Of a stretch of 7,789 nucleotides of DNA, positions 1 to 6,267 are shown piece after piece. A model generated the notes under the pieces. The model made no database searches. It was not told the DNA's origin and worked only from the letters and a program-made list of their open reading frames with translations. The position numbers and the translations under genes were made by a program. The DNA lies in contig JBJOGJ010000187.1 of assembly GCA_046048295.1 (NCBI GenBank), positions 1 to 7,789 of the forward strand, read 5' to 3'. How positions within the stretch are numbered: the first letter of the stretch is position 1; every line of letters starts with the position of its first letter. The stretch comes from CBDCWA01 sp046048295. Its GTDB lineage: Bacteria > Pseudomonadota > Alphaproteobacteria > Rhizobiales > Hyphomicrobiaceae.

Positions 1-192
1 CATCATCGAGTATTCGCCATGTTCGGGCGCCTCGAGATCGAAGGTCGTGCGGGCCGACGACGAAGAACCGTGGACGAGGAACAGGACTGGGCGCTGCTTG
101 TCTCCACCGCTCATGTACTTGCGGTGCATATATAGGTCGACGTCACCCTTCTTGGCCCAATGGTCCTCAGCTACGATCACGCCCTTCTCCAT
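1..192 (-). CDS. Alpha/beta hydrolase, N-terminal part (runs off the left edge)
   Basis: Reading the minus strand from ATG at 192 gives 64 codons open to the window edge, beginning MEKGVIVAEDHWAKKGDVDL. The stretch PVLFLVHGSSSSAR (about residues 35-48) has the shape of the first core strand plus the His-Gly oxyanion-hole turn of alpha/beta hydrolases, so the protein is probably a serine hydrolase or esterase. The catalytic Ser-Asp-His would lie beyond the edge, and substrate cannot be inferred. The start is supported by a GAGGAG ribosome site at 199-204, six bases upstream of the ATG. There is no signal peptide. The gene is divergent from the DUF2177 gene, and I see no TGATCC-type promoter on its side, so it is probably outside the RpoE regulon next door. 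Confidence 0.75.
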   Translation of the reverse strand, partial: MEKGVIVAEDHWAKKGDVDLYMHRKYMSGGDKQRPVLFLVHGSSSSARTTFDLEAPEHGEYSMM

Positions 193-354
193 TGCTTGCT
201 CCTCGTTTCCTCCAGGCATACGGCAGGAACCTTACACGTATCGGCAAGTTCGGCAATCCTGCTCCGTCATCCAGGCCTGACCAAGGGAAATCCATGATAC
301 CGGGTCATTCGTTCAACGAAGGTGATCCAAACGCCAGCGAGCGAGGGCAAGAAT
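193..354. other. Divergent intergenic region between hydrolase and DUF2177 genes
   Basis: These 162 bases hold the hydrolase ribosome site (199-204), the probable DUF2177 ribosome site (GAGGG at 343-347), and a seven-base direct repeat TCGGCAA at 241-247 and 250-256 (nine-base period). A TGATCC hexamer lies at 323-328 on the plus strand, but it has no TA-type -10 at the 18-base spacing seen in the two strong promoters of this locus. I see no convincing promoter, RNA gene or terminator. Confidence 0.5.
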
Positions 355-756
355 ATGAGCGTGATCGTAGCCTATGTGTCGATCCTGATCGTCTTCGGGA
401 TTATCGACGCCATCTGGCTCTTCAGCATGGCTGGCCTTCTCTACCGGCCTGTCCTGGGAGATATCCTTCTCGACAATATCCGTATCGCCCCGGCCGTAAT
501 CTTCTATCTGTTGTATCCGGTGGGCATCGTCGTGTTCGCCGTTATGCCGGCTTTGCGGGACGGGTCGATGGCTACCGCAATAGGGCTCGGCCTTCTGTTC
601 GGTGGCCTTGCCTACGCCACGTACGACCTGACGAATTATGCGACCCTGAAGAACTGGACACTTCAGCTTACGGTGATTGACATCGCCTACGGAGCTATCA
701 CTGCAGCGCTTTGTGCCATAGCCGGCTATCACGCCGCCCGTTGGTGGACGGCGTGA
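355..756 (+). CDS. DUF2177 family small integral membrane protein
   Basis: This is a 133-residue hydrophobic protein with about four transmembrane helices, at roughly residues 3-24, 43-65, 72-92 and 105-127. The motif YDLTNYATLKNW after helix 3 is characteristic of DUF2177, a family of unknown biochemical function in the inner membrane; the length fits. I chose the ATG at 355 because GAGGG (343-347) lies seven bases upstream and the first helix then starts at once. The GTG at 322 would add eleven polar residues. The gene ends 30 bases from the convergent end of the methyltransferase, so it is transcribed towards the RpoE-ChrR operon and not with it. Its closeness to a stress-lipid locus suggests, but does not show, a role in the membrane response. 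Confidence 0.85.
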   Translation: MSVIVAYVSILIVFGIIDAIWLFSMAGLLYRPVLGDILLDNIRIAPAVIFYLLYPVGIVVFAVMPALRDGSMATAIGLGLLFGGLAYATYDLTNYATLKNWTLQLTVIDIAYGAITAALCAIAGYHAARWWTA

Positions 757-786
757 CGCCACTGCGGCTCATTGGAGATAGCGACG

Positions 787-1821
787 CTACGATCGGCGCA
801 CGGGCTTCAGCCGATAATGGCTGACGCCCCATTCGGCGCCTCCTGTATGGCCGAACAGGCCGCGGGTCGCGAGGAAGAACAAGCGCCACCGCCGTTTCCA
901 GACCCTTGCCTCACTCCCGTAGACTTGATGGAGGATAGCGTCGATCTGTTGGCTGTTCCGGTCGAAATTGGCGAGCCACGCATCGGCCGTTTTCTGGTAG
1001 TGCTCGCCGCTCCAGCGCCAGTCCTGTTCTACCTCGAGCAGGTCCGGGAATTGGTGCATGAGATCGTGGCTCGGCATGATACCGCCGGTAAAGAAGTGCT
1101 GAGCGATCCAATCAGCCGGGTCCTCTACGTTGAAGCGGTAAGGCTGTGCCCTGTGGCTGAAAACATGAATCATGCAGCGCCCGTCCGCCTCTACCCAGTC
1201 GCAGATACGGGCGATCAGTCGGCGCCAATTCGACATGTGCTCGAACATTTCAATGGAGACGACGCGATCGAAGCGGCCCTCGGGAGCGAAGTTGTTCATA
1301 TCCGCCGTGACGACCTCGAGATTTGTCAGGCCCTGCGCGGCAGCGCACTGCTGGATATAGTTTCGCTGCGAATGTGAGTTGGAGACGGCAACGATGCGGG
1401 AGCCGGGATAGCGCTGAGCCATCCACAAGCTCATCGATCCCCAGCCACAGCCCAGTTCGAGTACGCGCTGGCCATCTTCCAGGCCCGCATGTTCGGCGGA
1501 AAGCTCGAGCGCCCGGACCTCCGCGTCATCGAGAGTTGCGCCATCGCGATCGAAGTAGCAACACGAGTACTTGCGGCGTGCGCCAAGGACCAGTTCGAAA
1601 AACGCTGCTGGAACCTCGTAGTGCTGCGCGTTCGCCGTGCGCGTCGCCACGGCAATGGGATAATCCTCCATCTCCTCGCAGAAACGGCGCCCATCTGATT
1701 TCGGCCTTGCCGCCAGGGCGCGCCGCGAGCGCTCGACCAGAAAACTTATTCCTGCACGGGTCATCGAATCCGGCAGCCTCGTGCGCTCGACAAGTGAGAT
1801 GGCGCTCTCGATCAGCATCAT
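787..1821 (-). CDS. SAM-dependent methyltransferase of the CFA synthase / coclaurine N-methyltransferase type
   Basis: The protein is 344 residues and is last in the rpoE operon. The SAM-binding motif LELGCGWGS is at 121-129. Compared with E. coli CFA synthase it keeps the equivalents of Cys139 (KYSCCYF, C87), Glu239 (IEMFEH, E194), His266 (MIHV, H219) and Tyr317 (SGEHY, Y275). It lacks the N-terminal lipid-binding domain of classical CFA synthases. The features YSCCYF, GCGWGS, FFTGGIMPS and the tail EWGVSHYRLK resemble plant coclaurine N-methyltransferases and their bacterial relatives. The likely substrate is an acyl chain or ring in membrane phospholipid; this is inferred from context. The gene starts five bases after the DUF1295 stop. 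GAGGAA (1823-1828) overlaps that stop and is better spaced for the second ATG (1818), so the protein may be 343 residues. FufM-like second-ring methylation is one possible role. Confidence 0.85.
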   Translation of the reverse strand: MMLIESAISLVERTRLPDSMTRAGISFLVERSRRALAARPKSDGRRFCEEMEDYPIAVATRTANAQHYEVPAAFFELVLGARRKYSCCYFDRDGATLDDAEVRALELSAEHAGLEDGQRVLELGCGWGSMSLWMAQRYPGSRIVAVSNSHSQRNYIQQCAAAQGLTNLEVVTADMNNFAPEGRFDRVVSIEMFEHMSNWRRLIARICDWVEADGRCMIHVFSHRAQPYRFNVEDPADWIAQHFFTGGIMPSHDLMHQFPDLLEVEQDWRWSGEHYQKTADAWLANFDRNSQQIDAILHQVYGSEARVWKRRWRLFFLATRGLFGHTGGAEWGVSHYRLKPVRRS

Positions 1822-1826
1822 GTTCC

Positions 1827-2645
1827 TCAGATCAGTGTTGTTCGACCAGGTGGCAAGGGAAGAAATGGGCTCGTTTCAGCCTGGTAACGTCGGTAGGCGT
1901 CACCGTACTTGCGCAACATGTGTGCCTCGAGCGGTGGAATGCCCGAGACACGGGTGAGTAGCCAGTACATGCAAACGGGTGCGCCAATCGCCAGGAAACC
2001 CCAGCCGTAACGGCCGGAAAACTCGATCGCCAGAAGCGGATAGGCGATCCAGACGATACATTCGAAAAAGTAGTTCGGGTGGCGCGACCAGGACCAAAGC
2101 CCGGTGTCGCAGACACCTTCCGCTTCCGCCATCTTGAAGCGCTTGAGTTGCAGATCCGCCAGGGCGGAACCAGCCAAACCAGTTGCGAACATCGCGACCG
2201 CCACGATGTCCATGACCCGCCAAAGCGGTTCGGGATTATGAGCGGCGAGGACTATTGCCAATCCGAGAGGGAGGCTGAGCAACGCCTGGGCCTGCAGCAG
2301 CAGGAACATGTTCCGACGCCTGGATTCGCCCCAATCCTGCTGAAGCTGTCGATAACGCGGATCGTCGGAGATGTGGTTCGTCCGTGCCACAATGTGCCAT
2401 CCAAGGCGTCCCGCCCAGATCAGCACGAGCAGCGTTAGGAGCACCGCGCGATCTGACGAACGCGTGGGGTCAAAGAGTGCAAGGAGCGAGACTGCAGCCG
2501 CGCTGAGCCCGAGGCCAAACGTCCATACTACGTCCACCCACCCGGAATTACCGCTGCGCTGCTGGATGGCCCATGCCGCCGCCATAACGATCGACATGCA
2601 GATCATCAATCCCAATGCGTACCCGATGAGGATGGTGATACTCAC
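1827..2645 (-). CDS. DUF1295 membrane protein, steroid 5-alpha-reductase/ICMT-like fold
   Basis: A 272-residue polytopic membrane protein with about six to seven hydrophobic helices. The C-terminal half carries the DUF1295 signature: GLWSWSRHPNYFFE at 182-195 and SGIPPLEAHMLRKYGDAYR at 234-252. Both resemble the cofactor-binding region of membrane reductases and isoprenylcysteine methyltransferases. Family knowledge suggests a membrane NADPH-dependent reductase of a double bond, but no reaction is established for DUF1295. I chose GTG at 2645 because GGAAGG (2653-2658) sits seven bases upstream and the gene then follows the chrR stop by 17 bases. The open frame extends to 2747, but that would overlap chrR and add a charged, non-family N-terminus. 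It lies between chrR and a lipid methyltransferase, so it probably processes the same lipid. Confidence 0.88.
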   Translation of the reverse strand: MSITILIGYALGLMICMSIVMAAAWAIQQRSGNSGWVDVVWTFGLGLSAAAVSLLALFDPTRSSDRAVLLTLLVLIWAGRLGWHIVARTNHISDDPRYRQLQQDWGESRRRNMFLLLQAQALLSLPLGLAIVLAAHNPEPLWRVMDIVAVAMFATGLAGSALADLQLKRFKMAEAEGVCDTGLWSWSRHPNYFFECIVWIAYPLLAIEFSGRYGWGFLAIGAPVCMYWLLTRVSGIPPLEAHMLRKYGDAYRRYQAETSPFLPLPPGRTTLI

Positions 2646-2652
2646 CTCATGG

Positions 2653-2658
2653 CCTTCC
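2653..2658 (-). promoter_or_regulatory. Ribosome binding site deciding the DUF1295 GTG start
   Basis: Read on the minus strand this is GGAAGG, seven bases before the GTG at 2645. It lies between the chrR stop and that GTG, and selects this start over the longer overlapping frame. Confidence 0.55.
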
Positions 2659-2662
2659 GCTT

Positions 2663-3307
2663 CTAAATCGCGACGAGCGGCTGTATCAGGCGACCGAGCC
2701 AGCTCTTCAGCTCGATCCTTCCGTTGAGCGCAACGAGACAAATACAATCGCCGCCACGATCGACGCTAGGACTATGCTCGACGCTGTCATCCGCCTCGTC
2801 GAAATCACCCGGCCCATAGCGCCCAAGCTGGTGCGTGAACGCACCCTGCAGGACGCAGGTCCATTCGGTGCCGACATGGCGGTGATCCGGCAGTCTCGTT
2901 CCCGGTGCCGCCTTGAGCATGAAAACGCGGGTGCCGGCGTCCGAGTTCACGTGCACAGGCTTCCACTGCACGCCAAGACCGATCCAACGCCAGCTACCAG
3001 GGGCATACAAAGCCAACGGCTTCATAACGTCGTGCTCGGAACGCCGGGGCCGGATTGTCGTTCCCGCGCCTACCTGTTGCGTACCCGCCACCCGGTCCAG
3101 AACGCTTGCACGTGCAGCCCGGCTCACCTCGCAGGCATTGATCTCATCGACAAGCGTACCGCCGACCAATTCGTAGCTCTTCACGATCTCGCGACAATCA
3201 CCACAGAGGGCGAGATGGGTCGCAACGACGAGACTGTTGCCCTCGTCAAGCGTCGCACCGGCGAAAGCTGAGAGCGTTACTTCTGTAGGATGATGCAAAA
3301 GCTTCAT
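2663..3307 (-). CDS. chrR: ChrR-type zinc anti-sigma factor with C-terminal cupin
   Basis: A 214-residue cytoplasmic anti-sigma factor that binds and silences the ECF sigma factor encoded just upstream. In R. sphaeroides, ChrR releases its sigma factor in response to singlet oxygen. The N-terminal zinc anti-sigma domain has His6, His31, Cys35 and Cys38 (HLALCGDC), exactly the R. sphaeroides numbering. The C-terminal cupin (about 95-200) keeps the second zinc site as His142, His144, Glu148 (DHRHVGTE) and His178, plus the DCIC cysteines C188 and C190. All ligands are present, so the sensor should be functional. The start codon overlaps the rpoE stop as ATGA, and a GAGGA ribosome site (3314-3318) lies inside rpoE, so the two are translationally coupled and made in step. 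Confidence 0.95.
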   Translation of the reverse strand: MKLLHHPTEVTLSAFAGATLDEGNSLVVATHLALCGDCREIVKSYELVGGTLVDEINACEVSRAARASVLDRVAGTQQVGAGTTIRPRRSEHDVMKPLALYAPGSWRWIGLGVQWKPVHVNSDAGTRVFMLKAAPGTRLPDHRHVGTEWTCVLQGAFTHQLGRYGPGDFDEADDSVEHSPSVDRGGDCICLVALNGRIELKSWLGRLIQPLVAI

Positions 3308-3876
3308 GCCAAATCCTCGAGCGAGCGTCTCAGACGGCGCATAGCGAGCCGCAGACGCGACTTGACAGTACCCAAAGGCAAGCCGAGCCGACTTGCGATT
3401 TCTCCATGAGCAGCCCCCTCAACAAAAGAGAGCTGAACCACCTCGAATTGTTCGGCTGGCAGATCCTGCATCGCAGTGCGCACACGCTCTGCCCGCTCTT
3501 CGCCGCTCACTATGTCATCCGGCCGGGGCGGCTCGTCCGGCTCGAATTCCTCCATGACCTCGTAGAGTTGGGCACGCTTGTCCCGCCTCGCGTCATCGAT
3601 GCGCATATTACGCGCTATGGTGTATATCCAAGTAACGGCGTTGCCCTTGCTAGCCTGAAACAGAGGCGCCTTTCGCCATACGGTGATGAACGTTTCCTGC
3701 GTAAGCTCCTCGGCCCGTTCGGCTGTAAGGCCCTGGCGGATCAAGAAAGCTTTCACGCGTGGGGCAAACGAATCGAAAAGCGTTTCGAACGCCTGCTTGT
3801 CTTGCTCCGAAGCCACTGCCGCTATCAACTGCTCCGGCGTTGGCGGACCGGACGAAATTCCGTCTTGATGACGCAT
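3304..3876 (-). CDS. rpoE: ECF (RpoE, ChrR-partnered, ECF11-type) RNA polymerase sigma factor
   Basis: A 190-residue group IV sigma factor. Region 2 spans roughly 25-95, with AEELTQETFITVWRKA (54-69) and WIYTIARNMRIDDARR (83-98) covering the core-binding and -10 recognition parts. Region 4 spans 130-185 with the helix-turn-helix HGEIASRLGLPLGTVKSRLR (157-176) for -35 recognition. Pairing with chrR places it in the group that controls singlet-oxygen responses. I chose ATG at 3876 because CTGGAG lies just upstream and the family begins near here. The frame is open to 4053, but that extension would start upstream of the operon's own promoter (-10 at 3990-3995). It should drive both its own operon and the divergent one, giving positive autoregulation limited by ChrR. 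Confidence 0.95.
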   Translation of the reverse strand: MRHQDGISSGPPTPEQLIAAVASEQDKQAFETLFDSFAPRVKAFLIRQGLTAERAEELTQETFITVWRKAPLFQASKGNAVTWIYTIARNMRIDDARRDKRAQLYEVMEEFEPDEPPRPDDIVSGEERAERVRTAMQDLPAEQFEVVQLSFVEGAAHGEIASRLGLPLGTVKSRLRLAMRRLRRSLEDLA

Positions 3877-3989
3877 AAGAACTCCAGGAGAAACGGCCTG
3901 ACGCACGGGCCAACGTACCGCCCACCCCTTCTTGCGGGGCGCCGGCTCTCTCTCTATCCGTTCTGACGACGATGCTAGCTCCATGCCGA

Positions 3990-4019
3990 CATCTACGTCG
4001 ACCCGGTGGCCGCGGATCA
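3990..4019 (-). promoter_or_regulatory. RpoE/ECF11-type promoter for the rpoE-chrR operon
   Basis: On the minus strand the sequence reads TGATCC (4019-4014), an 18-base spacer, then TAGATG (3995-3990). This matches the recalled R. sphaeroides RpoE promoter form TGATCC-N18-TA. It implies a start of transcription near 3983 and autoregulation of rpoE. Confidence 0.82.
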
Positions 4020-4041
4020 CTGACGCACATATTATAACCTG

Positions 4042-4071
4042 TGATCCGGCCAATCGGGATAGCCGTAATCA
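4042..4071 (+). promoter_or_regulatory. RpoE/ECF11-type promoter for the amine oxidase-DUF1365-CFA operon
   Basis: TGATCC (4042-4047), an 18-base spacer and TAATCA (4066-4071) give the same architecture as the opposing rpoE promoter. Transcription would start near 4078, about 40 bases before the amine oxidase ATG. A shared -35 hexamer at identical spacing on both strands makes chance unlikely. Confidence 0.82.
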
Positions 4072-4103
4072 ACACATTGGGGATACCCTTTGAATGAGAA
4101 CTG

Positions 4104-4110
4104 GGGGAGG
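4104..4110 (+). promoter_or_regulatory. Strong ribosome binding site deciding the amine oxidase start
   Basis: GGGGAGG ends seven bases before ATG 4118. It lies downstream of the alternative ATG at 4094, so translation most likely begins at 4118. Confidence 0.75.
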
Positions 4111-4117
4111 AAGTGTC

Positions 4118-5476
4118 ATGGACGGCCAAAGCCAGTTTCGCCAGAGGATTGCGATAATTGGTAGCGGCATTTCAGGGCTATCGGCGGCTTGGCTGCTGAA
4201 TTCCATGCACGATGTCACGCTCTACGAGAAGGACGAGCGCGCAGGTGGTCATTCCCACACGCTCGACGTCGCGACACCATCCGGCCTGCAACCCGTCGAC
4301 ATGGGGTTCATCGTCTACAACGAGGTGACCTACCCGAACCTGACTGCAATGTTTGCCCACCTCGATGTCCCGACCAAAGCCAGCGACATGTCGCTGTCGA
4401 TATCACTCGACGACGGCCGGCTGGAATACGGCGGGGGGCGCATCGGGCAGTTGCTCGCACAAAGAAGCAATCTCGTCCGTCCGCGCTTCTGGTCCATGCT
4501 CGGGGAACTCGTCCGTTTCTACAGGCAGGCGCCCCGCGATCTTGCCGCACTCCGCACCGAAGGGCTGACACTCGGCGAATACCTCCAGAGAAACAATTTC
4601 GGCAGGGCGTTCGTCGAGGATCACCTGCTTCCCATGGCGGCTGCAATATGGTCCGTGCCCAATCACGCCGTATTGAGTTTTCCTGCATCCTCTTTCATTC
4701 GGTTCCAGGAAAACCACTGCCTCCTCAACCTTACTTCACGACCGATCTGGCGGACGGTTACAGGCGGCAGTCGAACGTATGTGGACCGCCTCGTCCAATC
4801 CCTGGGCTCCGGTGTCCGGACGGGGTGTGCTGCTTCCGCCGTTGTCCGACAGGGCAATCATGTTCTGGTTCGCGATCGGACGGGGCGGACGAACACGTTC
4901 GACCAGATCGTCATGGCAACGCATCCGGACCAAGCGCTGGCCCTACTCGACGATGCGACCGATGACGAGCGCCGCCTGCTTGGGGCCATCCGCTACAGCA
5001 GAAATGTAGCCTACCTCCATTCGGACATACGGCTGATGCCGAAACGCCGGCGAGCATGGGCGAGTTGGAATTACATCGGCAGGTCGGGGGCGCGCGCAGA
5101 TGCGCTCACCGTTACGTATTGGATGAATCTGCTGCAAGGTATCCCAGAGGACCTGCCATTGTTCGTCACTCTCAATCCGGAAGCGGCTCCGCCTGGGGCG
5201 CTCACTCATGCCACGAAAGTCTTTGAGCATCCGGTGATGGATATCGAGGCGCAGCGCGCCCAGGACGAACTGTGGTCGCTGCAGGGCGTTCGAGGAACAT
5301 GGTACTGCGGTGCCTACTTCGGTGCAGGCTTCCACGAAGACGGGCTACAGGCCGGACTTGCCGTCGCGGAAGCTCTCGGGGGAGTAAGGCGGCCTTGGTC
5401 GGTAGAGAACGAATCGGGGCGGATCAACGTGCATGGAGCAGACGTCATAACGGCTCGCACGTGTAGTCCGGCATGA
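4118..5476 (+). CDS. NAD(P)/FAD-dependent oxidoreductase of the flavin amine oxidase type (possible fatty-acid desaturase)
   Basis: A 452-residue flavoprotein. The N-terminal dinucleotide-binding fold reads AIIGSGISGLSAAWLL (12-27), with the acidic end of strand 2 in YEKDERAGGH (36-45). The C-terminal FAD-contacting segment is WYCGAYFGAGFHEDGLQAG (395-413). Central motifs such as TGGSRTYVDRL (215-225) are typical of the subfamily found beside DUF1365 and CFA-synthase genes and not of true amine oxidases. There is no signal peptide. The likely role is oxidation or desaturation of an acyl chain on membrane phospholipid. UfaD, the desaturase of furan fatty acid synthesis, is as I recall of this kind; this is family inference only. 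The ATG at 4118 is chosen over 4094 because of the GGGGAGG site. It is first in the operon and overlaps DUF1365 by four bases (ATGA). Confidence 0.88.
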   Translation: MDGQSQFRQRIAIIGSGISGLSAAWLLNSMHDVTLYEKDERAGGHSHTLDVATPSGLQPVDMGFIVYNEVTYPNLTAMFAHLDVPTKASDMSLSISLDDGRLEYGGGRIGQLLAQRSNLVRPRFWSMLGELVRFYRQAPRDLAALRTEGLTLGEYLQRNNFGRAFVEDHLLPMAAAIWSVPNHAVLSFPASSFIRFQENHCLLNLTSRPIWRTVTGGSRTYVDRLVQSLGSGVRTGCAASAVVRQGNHVLVRDRTGRTNTFDQIVMATHPDQALALLDDATDDERRLLGAIRYSRNVAYLHSDIRLMPKRRRAWASWNYIGRSGARADALTVTYWMNLLQGIPEDLPLFVTLNPEAAPPGALTHATKVFEHPVMDIEAQRAQDELWSLQGVRGTWYCGAYFGAGFHEDGLQAGLAVAEALGGVRRPWSVENESGRINVHGADVITARTCSPA

Positions 5477-6267
5477 CCATGAGATCCTGCATCTACGTCG
5501 GTCATGTCACGCATCGCAGGCTCAAGCCGAACACTCACAGCCTGCGTCATAACGTGTTCTGGCTGCTCCTGGACCTCGGCGAGCTCGACGCACTTGATAG
5601 GCAGACCAGACTATTCTCCCACAACCGTTCCAATCTTATCGCCTTTTTCGACCGCGACCATGGAGATGGAGACGGGCTGCCGTTGCAGGACCAGATCGTA
5701 CGACACTTGAACGATGCCGGCCTGGATACCACCAACATCAAGGTTGCAGTTCTCTGCATGCCCCGTTTTCTCGGCTATGACTTCAATCCCATCAGCGTCT
5801 ACTACTGCACGCGGGGGACCGGCGAAGCCGTGGCCATGGTGTATGAGGTGAACAATACGTTCCACCAGCGTCACATGTATGTCATTCCCGCTACTGCTAG
5901 CGACAGCGGAGAAATAAGGCAACGGAGCTCCAAGGACTTTTACGTTTCGCCGTTTCTGGGGATGGATATGTCCTACGCATTCAGCACGGCACTCCCTGGC
6001 GAAACCGTTCAACTATCTGTCCAGGGATCCAATCGCGATGGGCCGATCATCAACACTTCGCTCGTTGGACGAAAGCGCCCCCTGACCGATGGTCAACTCG
6101 CCAGGCTTCTCCTCACACACCCGCTGCTGACGCTCAGGGTCGTGGGATGGATCCACTGGCATGCCTTCAGTATGTGGCTCAAGGGTTTCAGACTGCAGGA
6201 CCAGCCGACGACGCCTCGCCACGGATCAACAATCGTACACAGCGCCAATCGAGAAAAGCGACAATGA
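5473..6267 (+). CDS. DUF1365 domain-containing protein
   Basis: A 264-residue protein matching DUF1365 along its whole length. It opens with CIYVGHVTHRRLKPNTHSLR (6-25) and contains PRFLGYDFNPISVYYC (97-112), EVNNTFHQRHMY (125-136) and KDFYVSPFLGMDM (154-166). These blocks are rich in conserved His, Asn, Tyr and Asp, suggesting a catalytic protein, though no reaction is settled for the family. DUF1365 is nearly always found with the flavoprotein on one side and a CFA-like methyltransferase on the other, as here. A role in oxygen insertion or a linked lipid step (UfaO-like) is a guess. The start ATG overlaps the upstream stop as ATGA; an in-frame ATG at 5479 is a possible alternative. No clear ribosome site is present, so translational coupling is likely. 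Confidence 0.88.
   Translation: MTMRSCIYVGHVTHRRLKPNTHSLRHNVFWLLLDLGELDALDRQTRLFSHNRSNLIAFFDRDHGDGDGLPLQDQIVRHLNDAGLDTTNIKVAVLCMPRFLGYDFNPISVYYCTRGTGEAVAMVYEVNNTFHQRHMYVIPATASDSGEIRQRSSKDFYVSPFLGMDMSYAFSTALPGETVQLSVQGSNRDGPIINTSLVGRKRPLTDGQLARLLLTHPLLTLRVVGWIHWHAFSMWLKGFRLQDQPTTPRHGSTIVHSANREKRQ

Larger units (their letters stand above)
3877..4117. other. Divergent control region of the two RpoE operons
   Basis: These 241 bases hold two divergent promoters of the same type, described separately, with their -35 boxes facing away from each other across a 22-base A+T-richer gap (4020-4041, containing ATATTATAA). On the rpoE side the untranslated leader would be about 105 bases; on the other side about 40. 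I see no further operator or strong hairpin in the long leader. Confidence 0.7.

Noticed and set aside
772..1377. 201-residue plus-strand open frame
   Set aside because: It lies opposite the minus-strand methyltransferase, shows no domain, and is a codon-bias shadow.
1323..1961. 212-residue plus-strand open frame
   Set aside because: It is antisense to two well-supported genes and its composition is Arg/Ser/Pro-rich, as shadows are.
2646..2747. N-terminal extension of DUF1295 into chrR
   Set aside because: The residues are charged and unlike the family; GTG 2645 has a well-spaced ribosome site just after the chrR stop.
2883..2888. TGATCC within chrR (plus strand)
   Set aside because: There is no TA at the 18-base spacing and no plus-strand gene follows.
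3738..3743. TGATCC on the minus strand inside rpoE
   Set aside because: The sequence at 18-base spacing is G+C-rich and the box lies within the coding region; similar boxes at 4618-4623, 5421-5426 and 6223-6228 fail the same way.
3406..3966. 186-residue plus-strand open frame
   Set aside because: It is antisense to rpoE and covers its leader; no recognisable family.
3877..4053. N-terminal extension of the sigma factor (59 extra residues in frame)
   Set aside because: It would begin upstream of the operon promoter's -10 box, lacks ECF similarity, and ATG 3876 has a suitable ribosome site.
4189..4965. 258-residue plus-strand open frame
   Set aside because: It lies in another frame of the amine oxidase gene, with Arg/Pro-rich nonsense composition.
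6147..6263. Upstream extension of the plus-strand CFA-like methyltransferase
   Set aside because: It lies inside DUF1365, has no CFA similarity, and the ATGA overlap at 6264 is the natural start.
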